Shown in pieces: positions 1-6,301 of a stretch of 7,331 nt of DNA. The translations under genes were made by a program, and so were the position numbers. Origin of the DNA: an uncultured Muribaculaceae bacterium (lineage in GTDB: Bacteria; Bacteroidota; Bacteroidia; Bacteroidales; Muribaculaceae); assembly GCA_910583775.1 (NCBI GenBank), contig CAJTYD010000095.1, positions 1 to 7,331 on the forward strand, written 5' to 3'. Within the stretch, counting starts at the first letter, position 1; each line of letters starts with the position of its first letter. The notes beneath the pieces were generated by a model. The model was not told the origin of the DNA and searched no databases. It saw only the letters and a list, made by a program, of their open reading frames with translations.

Positions 1-97
1 ATTAGCGGCTTAGCCGAGACTGGTCAGCCTCAAAATTTACCGAACCATTGAATTAGACAAATCAGTGAAAAAATCAAATTTTGAGAAAATAACCGTC

Positions 98-131
98 GAT
101 TATACCGGATAATTAAAAATCCGGTATAATC
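98..131. repeat. Perfect 13-bp inverted repeat in the leader of the outer-membrane barrel gene
   Basis: Arms at 98-110 (GATTATACCGGAT) and 119-131 (ATCCGGTATAATC) are exact reverse complements around an 8-nt A/T loop. It ends 36 bp before the ATG at 168. The right arm contains TATAAT (125-130), but I find no convincing -33 TTTG partner. No T-run follows on the + strand (next bases CTCCC) nor directly on the - strand, so an intrinsic terminator is not well supported. It could be an operator, a 5'-UTR mRNA hairpin, or the terminator of a gene left of the window. The repeat itself is certain; its role is not. Confidence 0.6.
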
Positions 132-167
132 TCCCTTGAAATCAAAGTTTCTACAGAACCATTATAA

Positions 168-2996
168 ATGAAAAAATCGTTATTATTCATCGCTATGATG
201 CTCGCGTTCGCGGGGACGACACTGGCTGCGATAGTTAGCGGCAAAGTGTCGGATTCATCATCACAGCCTCTTGCCGGAGTTTCCGTAGGTTTGATACAAT
301 ATCCTGATTCGGTGAGAAAAGGATTCGCCACCACCGGCGCAACAGGCAAGTTCAGTATTTCCAAAGTAAAGCCCGGAAATTATGCGCTGATTTTCACCAT
401 GGTCGGAATGGACGAGGTTGTAAAGTCGTTCGTAGTTGCCGACACTACAAGAAGGGTAGAGTTTAACTCCATCGTGATGACGGAGACAGCCACTATGCTG
501 AGCGAGGCTGTAGTTACCGGCGTCAAGGCGGCGGTTGTCGCCAAACAGGATACCATGGAGTTTAACGCCGGTTCCTACAAGACTCAGGCAAATTCAACAG
601 TAGAGGATCTTCTGAAAAAACTTCCAGGCGTTGAGGTTTCGTCTGACGGCTCGATAACATCGGGTGGAAAATCGATCACCAAGATTCTTGTCGACGGCAA
701 GGAATTTTTCGGCGACGATCCCACCACTGCTACCAAGAACCTTCCCTCGGATCTTGTGGAAAAGGTGCAGGTTGTAGACCGCAAGAGTGATCTCGCCCGT
801 ATCACCGGCGTCGATGACGGCGAAGAGGAGACAGTGATCAACCTTACTGTTAAAAAGAGCATGAAAAACGGTTGGTTCGGCCGTTTCGGAGGCGGTTACG
901 GCACCGACGGCCGTTACGAAGGTATGCTTAACCTCTCTACCTTTACCGATACCAATCAGATCTCTTTGATCGGAGGTGCCAACAATACGAATAACCTCGG
1001 TTTCGGCGACGGTGGCCGCGGCCGGTTCATGAATTTCGGCCCGTCGGGGGGTATCAACACCTCGCAGCGTCTCGGCCTGAACTTCAATCTCGGCAAAACG
1101 GAGAAATTCCGTGTCGGCGGAAATGTCTTCTATTCTCATTCCGATAGATCGGCCGAGAGCACTACCGACCAACAGGAAATGCTCACAGAAATGACTGCCT
1201 ATAATAAACAGGAGAGTTCCACACGTGACCAAGGCCATAACGTCAGAGCTCATTTCCGTATGGAATGGAAGATAGATGACTATAATACTCTCGATTTCCG
1301 TCCGGAGTTCTCATTTAATTCCAGATATTCAGAGCTCTCCGAAAGCTCTTTCGGCAGGAGAGGGGCGGATCTTTCTTCCCTTGTCGATATTAATGAAAGG
1401 CAGAACAAACGTTTTAATCACGGAACAAGCTATAACACCGGAGGCCGGTTGATATTCAATCACAATTTCAAGTCCAAGCCGGGCCGTTCATTCAGTGTGC
1501 AGGCTAATTATTCTTTCTCCGACACCAAACAGCACACCACTACCTGGAACGACATTGTCTATTTCCTTGAGAATGACCAGAACGATGAATATTACAGATA
1601 TATCGACAATCATCAGTGGAACAATTCGGTAAGCGGCCGTTTCACCTGGACCGAACCGCTGGGAGACGTGAAGCGGGGGAATTTCCTTCAGATTGCCTAC
1701 AATATGAGGTACAGCTTCAATAATTCCGACAAAGGCACATACGATATACCTCTGCCCGAGAATATGGCGGAGAATATGGTGGGGGATTTTACGAATATTC
1801 CCGGCGGTTCGGAATTTAACGAAGATCTTTCCAACAGTTTCCGCAACAAATTCATGACCCAGGAACTGCAGGTCGGTTATAAGAAAGTCAACAAGAATTA
1901 TAATCTTGAAACCGGTCTGATTCTTTCACCGTCGAGCAGTTCAAGCAAGGATCTGATCAATTCGGAAAGAAATATAGATACCCGCTGGGTCTGGAACGTC
2001 GCTCCTTTCCTGCGTTTCCGTTATCGTTTTTCGAAGACAAAATCACTTCGCGTAGATTATCGCGCGAGAACCACTTCTCCCTCGCTCTCACAGTTGCAGC
2101 CGGTGCCTGATGTTTCAGATCCTACCCGTATAGTTGTCGGAAATCCGGATCTTGACCCGACGTTCACTCAGTCGCTCAATATTCATTTCAACAATTACAA
2201 CACCGAGACGCAGCAGTCGATCTTCACTATGGCCCGGTTCCAGTATGCCACAAACGTGATTGTCAACAGGACCTCTTATGTTGAGGGAACCGGAAATTCC
2301 ACTACCACATACGAGAATGCGAATGGAAATTTCTCCGGCTGGGGAATGTTCATGCTCAATCAGCCTCTCCGCAACCGCAAATGGAGGTTTAACGTGCGGT
2401 CAAGACTGAATTATTCCACATCACCTGGATATATCAACGATAAGTATAACCGCACAGGGAATTTCAGCATCGCTCCCAACGTCGGTATGACTTTTACCTG
2501 CGACGTATTTCAGATGTCGGTCAATCCCTCCTATTCTTTCTCAATGACCACCTCTACTCTTAAAGGCCAGGAAAACAGATATGTCCATACATATGGTTTC
2601 AATGCGGATGCCTCTCTCTATCTGCCTTTCGGGCTGGAATTGAATACAGACATATCGTTTGACAAGAATTCAGGATACTCATCGGGGTTCAACGTCTCTC
2701 AGTGGATATGGAATGCCCAGATCTCATACAGCCTTCTGCGCGACAAGAGCCTGACATTGAGCGCCAGGGCATACGACCTTCTCGGTCAGATGAAAAGCGT
2801 TTCACGCACCTCTTCCGGCAATATGATCACCGACACGCGCACCAACAACCTCGGCCGTTACTTCATGTTCGGCATCTCCTATACCTTCAATACAATGAAG
2901 AAAAAGGGGAAGAAAGGGGATTTCAACGGAATGCCCGGTCACTTCCCCGGCGGCCCGATGGGACCTCCTCCGGGCGGCGGAAGGAGAAGGATGTGA
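168..2996 (+). CDS. TonB-dependent-receptor-like outer-membrane beta-barrel protein
   Basis: A 942-residue outer-membrane protein of the large Bacteroidetes class with a carboxypeptidase-regulatory-like domain, a plug and a C-terminal barrel (the 'outer membrane beta-barrel family' type rather than classic SusC). Residues 1-20 are a signal peptide (KK, hydrophobic core, cleavage likely after T-L-A). Residues 22-105 are the regulatory-like beta-sandwich (SGKVSD, PLAGVSV, GATGKFSI, PGNYAL). LSEAVVTG (111-118) resembles the TonB-box/plug junction. The plug follows at about 120-230, with LLKKLPGVEV (148-157) and VDGKEFFGDDP (175-185). From about 236 the sequence is Gly/aromatic-rich alternating beta-strand to YFMFGISYTF (898-907). 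The last 35 residues are a basic, then Gly/Pro/Arg-rich tail. By family it would import or bind a ligand using TonB energy; the substrate cannot be told. No SusD-like gene follows; a terminator does. The start is fixed by the signal peptide; the A/T-rich leader has no Shine-Dalgarno. Confidence 0.9.
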   Translation: MKKSLLFIAMMLAFAGTTLAAIVSGKVSDSSSQPLAGVSVGLIQYPDSVRKGFATTGATGKFSISKVKPGNYALIFTMVGMDEVVKSFVVADTTRRVEFNSIVMTETATMLSEAVVTGVKAAVVAKQDTMEFNAGSYKTQANSTVEDLLKKLPGVEVSSDGSITSGGKSITKILVDGKEFFGDDPTTATKNLPSDLVEKVQVVDRKSDLARITGVDDGEEETVINLTVKKSMKNGWFGRFGGGYGTDGRYEGMLNLSTFTDTNQISLIGGANNTNNLGFGDGGRGRFMNFGPSGGINTSQRLGLNFNLGKTEKFRVGGNVFYSHSDRSAESTTDQQEMLTEMTAYNKQESSTRDQGHNVRAHFRMEWKIDDYNTLDFRPEFSFNSRYSELSESSFGRRGADLSSLVDINERQNKRFNHGTSYNTGGRLIFNHNFKSKPGRSFSVQANYSFSDTKQHTTTWNDIVYFLENDQNDEYYRYIDNHQWNNSVSGRFTWTEPLGDVKRGNFLQIAYNMRYSFNNSDKGTYDIPLPENMAENMVGDFTNIPGGSEFNEDLSNSFRNKFMTQELQVGYKKVNKNYNLETGLILSPSSSSSKDLINSERNIDTRWVWNVAPFLRFRYRFSKTKSLRVDYRARTTSPSLSQLQPVPDVSDPTRIVVGNPDLDPTFTQSLNIHFNNYNTETQQSIFTMARFQYATNVIVNRTSYVEGTGNSTTTYENANGNFSGWGMFMLNQPLRNRKWRFNVRSRLNYSTSPGYINDKYNRTGNFSIAPNVGMTFTCDVFQMSVNPSYSFSMTTSTLKGQENRYVHTYGFNADASLYLPFGLELNTDISFDKNSGYSSGFNVSQWIWNAQISYSLLRDKSLTLSARAYDLLGQMKSVSRTSSGNMITDTRTNNLGRYFMFGISYTFNTMKKKGKKGDFNGMPGHFPGGPMGPPPGGGRRRM
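1758..1781 (+). repeat. In-frame 12-bp tandem duplication
   Basis: Two copies of GAGAATATGG(C/T)G lie head to tail at 1758-1769 and 1770-1781, differing by one base. In the frame of the barrel gene they encode ENMA-ENMV (residues 531-538), so the duplication keeps the frame. It probably sits in a loop between barrel strands. It is best read as a small slippage-type length change in a surface or turn segment; no function is implied. Confidence 0.6.
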
Positions 2997-3024
2997 TGTC
3001 TCTCCTGAATTGATAGTGACTGAC

Positions 3025-3070
3025 AAAGGATACGGTGATGTTTATCGCATCAACCGTATTTTTTGTTTTT
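3025..3070 (+). terminator. Intrinsic terminator of the barrel gene
   Basis: The 5' arm 3030-3040 (ATACGGTGATG) pairs with 3048-3059 (CATCAACCGTAT), with a single bulged A at 3053 and a 7-nt loop. The stem can be lengthened by G-U and A-U pairs at 3025-3029 with 3060-3064. The T-rich tract is 3059-3070, interrupted by one G at 3065. The hairpin begins about 30 bp after the TGA at 2994-2996, as expected for the end of the barrel transcript. The tract's end overlaps the -33 element of the downstream promoter. Confidence 0.85.
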
Positions 3071-3098
3071 GATTGAATGATAAATTTGATTACTTTTG
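3068..3098 (+). promoter_or_regulatory. Bacteroidetes-type promoter of relA
   Basis: TTTG at 3068-3071 matches the -33 box. After exactly 19 bp, TACTTTTG at 3091-3098 matches the -7 consensus TAnnTTTG in full. Spacing of about 19-21 bp is typical for the primary sigma factor of Bacteroides. The predicted transcription start falls at about 3102-3106, directly before the ATG at 3107, so the mRNA would be leaderless or nearly so. This also makes the earlier in-frame ATG at 3077 an unlikely start, because it lies inside the promoter. Confidence 0.75.
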
Positions 3099-3106
3099 TA
3101 ACCGAT

Positions 3107-5311
3107 ATGGAGAAACTGCAGGTAGAAAAATTAAATAGAGAAGATTTGCGTCAGACACTGGTTCTTGCAAAAGATGTCGACGCCATGATGTCGGGGCTCT
3201 TGACCGAGGAAGATTACAAGGCTCTTCGCCGGACCTTGCGCGACGGTATGCGAAGAAGCCGGCGTCCTTATTCGAGAAACAACATACCTCATGCTATCCA
3301 GGCGTTGAATTCGGCGCTTGTGTTCGCGGATATGGTCGATCCTGACCGCAATATTCTGATTTCTATTCTATTGCATCCTCTGTTTCATGAAGGCCAGCTG
3401 ACGATTGAGGAGATCCGCAGGGAATGGGACGAGGATATCGCGGGCTTGCTCGAGGGCATCGCCAACGTCGGGAAGTTCAGCAACCGGAACTCTGCCCACA
3501 ATCAGGATAATTTCCGGGGGCTTATGCTTGCTCTGGCCCACGACATCAGGGTGATCATCATCATGATTGTCCAGAATCTCGTGCTTATGCGTTCGATCAA
3601 TCATCATCCCGACGAGGACTGGGTGCGTAACGTGGCCTTCGAGGCGAACTGCCTGTATGCCCAGCTTGCCCATCGTCTGGGCCTCTATAAAATCAAGGGA
3701 GAACTCGAGGATCTTTCATTGAAATACACAAATCGTGAGATCTACACTCAGATCGCGCATAAGCTCAACGAGACCAAGAGATCACGCGATCAGTATATCA
3801 GCGAGTTTATCGCCCCTGTGAAGAAACGTCTCGAGGAGGCTGGGCTTAAATTCGAGATAAAGGGGCGAACGAAGTCGATTTCCTCGATCTGGAACAAGAT
3901 GAAGAAGCAGAAGGTGGATCTCCCCGGAATCTACGACCTTTTTGCCATACGCGTCATTATCGATACCCCGAGGGAGCGTGAAAAGCAGGACTGCTGGCTC
4001 GCCTATTCGATCCTCGCCGATATGTATACGGCAAACCCTGCGCGCATGAAAGACTGGATCACGTTGCCGAAGAGCAACGGCTACGAGAGTCTTCACGCAA
4101 CCGTTATGGGGCCGGGACAGAAATGGGTGGAGGTTCAGTTCCGCACCGAGCGCATGGATCTTGTCGCAGAGAAAGGCCTGGCCGCCCACTGGAGATATAA
4201 AGGAGGAAAGGGCGACAGCTCCGACAAGTGGATGAACAACATCCGGGATATCCTTGAGACCGCGGAGGCAGGGCCGATGCAGCTTATGAAGAATATCAAG
4301 GCCGACGCTTTCGGCCAGGAGGTATTCGCCTTCACGCCCAAGGGAGATTTGTTCCGTCTTTCCGCCGGGGCTACTGTTCTTGATTTCGCTTTTCATATCC
4401 ACACCAATGTAGGAGCCCATTGCACGGGCGCGGTAGTGAACGGCGCTCATAAAAAGATCAATTATAAGATTCAGAACGGCGACACCGTCGAAATTCTAAC
4501 ATCGGTCGGACAGACTCCCAAACATGAATGGCTCAGTATAGTGACTACTTCCAAGGCCCGCAATAAAATCAAGCAGAGCCTGAACGAGGAGCGTCAGCGT
4601 CTCGCCGATATCGGAAAGGAGACGTTCATGAGACGGGCCAAGAATCGCAAGATAGATATCGAGGAGGCTGAACTCATGAAACTGATAAAGAAGCAGGGAT
4701 ATAAGTTCGCCACTGAGTTCTTTGCCGATATGGGAGAGGATAAGATAGATGCCGGCCGATTCCTTAATTCCTATATTGACTTTACAACCAAGGAGTTTGA
4801 GACTGAGCGCGTTTCCGCAGAGGAATTTCAGATTCATTCCCAGCCTGAGGAGGATTCAAAGAACGACGTGCTCGTTATCGGGGAGAAAAGTATTGACGGT
4901 CTCAGCTATAAGTTCGCCAAATGCTGCAATCCTATATACGGGGATGATGTTTTCGGCTTTATCGCTTCGGACGGTGCGGTGAAGATTCATAAGACCACCT
5001 GCCCGAATGCAAAAAACATAAAGGAACGCTTCCCCTACAGAATCATCCGCGCCGACTGGAGCGGCAAGACCGGCCAGATGCTCCCCGCCTCGCTTCGCGT
5101 TGTAGGAAACGATGACATAGGAATTATCGCCAATATAACGTCGATCATTTCCAAAGAACCGAACACTGCTTTGAGAAACATCTCTATTGACTCTCACGAC
5201 GGCATTTTCCAGGGTTATCTCGTTATCGGGGTGACCGACAACCGACAGCTCACGTCGCTTATCAAAAAGATAAAGACCGTAAAGGGCGTCAAGGATGTTA
5301 GCCGGACATAA
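3107..5311 (+). CDS. relA: RelA/SpoT-family (p)ppGpp synthetase with degenerate HD hydrolase domain
   Basis: A long RelA/SpoT homologue of 734 residues from the ATG at 3107; it transfers pyrophosphate from ATP to GDP/GTP to make the stringent-response alarmone. Domain order is complete: HD-like (about 40-200), synthetase (about 225-365), TGS (404-464), helical, Cys-rich zinc-finger-like (C606, C607, H628, C632) and ACT (661-734). Synthetase signatures are GRTKSISSIWNKM (253-265), YDLFAIRV (276-283), RMKD (313-316), PKSNGYESLH (321-330), EVQFRT with the catalytic-type Glu 342, and AEKGLAAHW (354-362). In the HD domain the usual HDxxEDT reads HPLFHEG (90-96) and the ADRLHN motif reads VQNLVL (155-160), so hydrolysis is probably lost and another enzyme would have to degrade (p)ppGpp. 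Ribosome-linked activation is inferred from the full C-terminal half. An in-frame ATG at 3077 would add ten residues but lies inside the promoter. It is a single-gene unit between two terminators. Confidence 0.95.
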   Translation: MEKLQVEKLNREDLRQTLVLAKDVDAMMSGLLTEEDYKALRRTLRDGMRRSRRPYSRNNIPHAIQALNSALVFADMVDPDRNILISILLHPLFHEGQLTIEEIRREWDEDIAGLLEGIANVGKFSNRNSAHNQDNFRGLMLALAHDIRVIIIMIVQNLVLMRSINHHPDEDWVRNVAFEANCLYAQLAHRLGLYKIKGELEDLSLKYTNREIYTQIAHKLNETKRSRDQYISEFIAPVKKRLEEAGLKFEIKGRTKSISSIWNKMKKQKVDLPGIYDLFAIRVIIDTPREREKQDCWLAYSILADMYTANPARMKDWITLPKSNGYESLHATVMGPGQKWVEVQFRTERMDLVAEKGLAAHWRYKGGKGDSSDKWMNNIRDILETAEAGPMQLMKNIKADAFGQEVFAFTPKGDLFRLSAGATVLDFAFHIHTNVGAHCTGAVVNGAHKKINYKIQNGDTVEILTSVGQTPKHEWLSIVTTSKARNKIKQSLNEERQRLADIGKETFMRRAKNRKIDIEEAELMKLIKKQGYKFATEFFADMGEDKIDAGRFLNSYIDFTTKEFETERVSAEEFQIHSQPEEDSKNDVLVIGEKSIDGLSYKFAKCCNPIYGDDVFGFIASDGAVKIHKTTCPNAKNIKERFPYRIIRADWSGKTGQMLPASLRVVGNDDIGIIANITSIISKEPNTALRNISIDSHDGIFQGYLVIGVTDNRQLTSLIKKIKTVKGVKDVSRT

Positions 5312-5347
5312 ACGCATGATAGGCCCGCACTCTCTCCGGATGATAAG

Positions 5348-5395
5348 AACAGAAGCGGCTATTTCCTTAAAAAGTGGGAAATAACCGCTTCTGTT
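5348..5395. terminator. Shared hairpin terminator between convergent genes
   Basis: A 19-bp stem has arms at 5348-5366 and 5377-5395 around a 10-nt loop and lies between the relA stop (5311) and the SDR stop (5408). The one irregular pair is C5359 with A5384: a mismatch in the + transcript but a G-U wobble in the - transcript, so the fold is slightly better for the leftward SDR mRNA. On the + side the hairpin is followed by TTTAGTTCTGATTTTT, a loose T-rich tail; the - side tail (CTTATCATCC) is poor. It probably ends transcription from both directions, with rightward termination better supported by its tail. Confidence 0.8.
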
Positions 5396-5407
5396 TAGTT
5401 CTGATTT

Positions 5408-6163
5408 TTAGGGAAGAGGATTATCCGGAGTTGATATAGTGAGGTTCATGCGGGTCCATAGACAGTTCGGGAGGAGTCGCCAGAGGCCTACAAGAATATT
5501 CCACCTCCAGTCGATCACCGAGACTCTTTTGCGGCGCACGATCGCCTTGATTATCTGCGGCACCACATATTCCAGATCCATTTCCATGGGATAATGGTGC
5601 CCCGGTGTCAAAAGCGGTGTTTTTATCCATCCCGGACGAATATCGGTGAATGATATTAAGGCCCCCTCGTCGTTAGAAAGCTGCTCGAGGGCGATGAGAT
5701 ATTTCTGCGCCATGGCTTTAGAGGCGGAATATGCGGAAAGTCTTCCGATTCCGTTGGTGCCGGCTACGGAAGTGACTGCGGCTATATGTCCTGGAAGATA
5801 GTTTTTGCGGAAATAGCGGTAAGCCGCGCATATCATTCGGGCAAAACCCAATGAATTGGTGTTGAGAATATTCACCTCTACTTCCGGATCAAGGTCAAGA
5901 TTCTCGGTTCCTATTCCTGCCACATGGAAATAAATATCCATCCCTCCGAGTGCGTCTATAAGCTGCAGGAGCTGTCCGACGGCTTCGGGTTTCGTCACGT
6001 CTATCGAGGCATACTCTACAAAGCGAGGATATTTATCCTGCAATTCCTTGAGGCTTTCGGTGTGTCGGGCCGCCAGGCCTACTTTCACTCCTCTTGAGGC
6101 AAAAGCCTCCGCAGTGGCAAGTCCTATTCCCGAGGAAGCCCCCATGATCACTATTCTTTTCAT
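5408..6163 (-). CDS. Short-chain dehydrogenase/reductase (classical SDR)
   Basis: A 251-residue NAD(P)-dependent oxidoreductase with a Rossmann fold and typical classical-SDR length. The cofactor motif is GASSGIG (8-14; Met 7 where Thr is usual). AAR-H (31-34) after the second strand suggests NADP(H) preference by inference. Asp 55 in SIDVT lies where the adenine ring is bound. HVAG (80-83) replaces the common NNAG. The catalytic set is N101/N103, S132, Y145 and K149 (YSASK), followed by RPGWIKTP (176-183). The substrate cannot be inferred. The last 35 residues contain a Trp/Leu-rich stretch (about 219-236) that could rest on a membrane or close the substrate pocket. The ATG at 6163 places the glycine motif at the usual distance; no Shine-Dalgarno precedes it. 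It lies 138 bp downstream of the secreted-protein gene on the same strand and converges on relA; co-transcription is possible but not shown. Confidence 0.93.
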   Translation of the reverse strand: MKRIVIMGASSGIGLATAEAFASRGVKVGLAARHTESLKELQDKYPRFVEYASIDVTKPEAVGQLLQLIDALGGMDIYFHVAGIGTENLDLDPEVEVNILNTNSLGFARMICAAYRYFRKNYLPGHIAAVTSVAGTNGIGRLSAYSASKAMAQKYLIALEQLSNDEGALISFTDIRPGWIKTPLLTPGHHYPMEMDLEYVVPQIIKAIVRRKRVSVIDWRWNILVGLWRLLPNCLWTRMNLTISTPDNPLP

Positions 6164-6185
6164 TTTCGTTCAGTTATATTGACGG

Positions 6186-6218
6186 TTTGACGCAGGTCGA
6201 TACGCAATCTGTGTCAAA
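6186..6218. promoter_or_regulatory. Operator-like imperfect inverted repeat upstream of the SDR gene
   Basis: TTTGACGCAG (6186-6195) and CTGTGTCAAA (6209-6218) form 10-bp arms with one mismatch (G6192/T6212), separated by 13 bp. The core is TTTGAC...GTCAAA. A further direct copy of TTGACG sits at 6179-6184, eight bases from the one at 6187-6192. The repeat ends 23 bp before the SDR start codon. On the - strand, CATATTTG (6222-6215) is one base off the -7 consensus and overlaps the outer arm, but no -33 TTTG is found at the right distance. Symmetry and position suggest a regulator site for the SDR gene; a 5'-UTR hairpin is the alternative. Confidence 0.4.
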
Positions 6219-6301
6219 TATGAAACAACTTAGTGATGTCTGAGGTTCTATGAATCTGTTTTACAAAAAATGTTAAGAAACAAGCGCTAATGTATGTAAC
6301 G

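Noticed and set aside
1..51. Open frame on the + strand at the left edge (ISGLAETG...) ending in TGA at 49-51, possibly the tail of an upstream gene
   Set aside because: Only 16 codons are visible, with no recognisable motif; a frame this short without a stop is expected by chance.
1..80. Possible leftward promoter (minus strand TTTG, then AAATTTTG about 19 bp on) for a divergent gene beyond the edge
   Set aside because: The -7 match is imperfect and no start codon follows within the window.
125..130. TATAAT hexamer as a sigma-70 -10 box for the barrel gene
   Set aside because: Bacteroidetes primary promoters use TAnnTTTG, no -35/-33 partner is at the right distance, and the hexamer is explained by the inverted repeat.
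594..1253. 219-codon open frame on the minus strand inside the barrel gene
   Set aside because: It is antisense to a well-supported coding sequence; the translation shows no domain and arises from the codon bias of the real gene.
3077..3106. Earlier in-frame ATG for relA, adding MINLITFVTD
   Set aside because: These ten codons coincide with the spacer and -7 box of the promoter, so they would not be in the mRNA.
3782..4450. 222-codon open frame on the minus strand inside relA
   Set aside because: It overlaps the conserved synthetase and TGS domains antisense and has no protein-like motif.
4856..5317. 153-codon minus-strand frame over the relA 3' end, which could be taken for a gene downstream of the SDR
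   Set aside because: It is antisense to the zinc-finger-like and ACT domains, lies beyond the shared terminator, and has no recognisable features.
6260..6301. Possible terminator after the secreted-protein gene (AGCGCT palindrome and a T-run on the minus strand)
   Set aside because: The palindrome is only 6 bp with no loop, and the T-run does not directly follow a stable stem.
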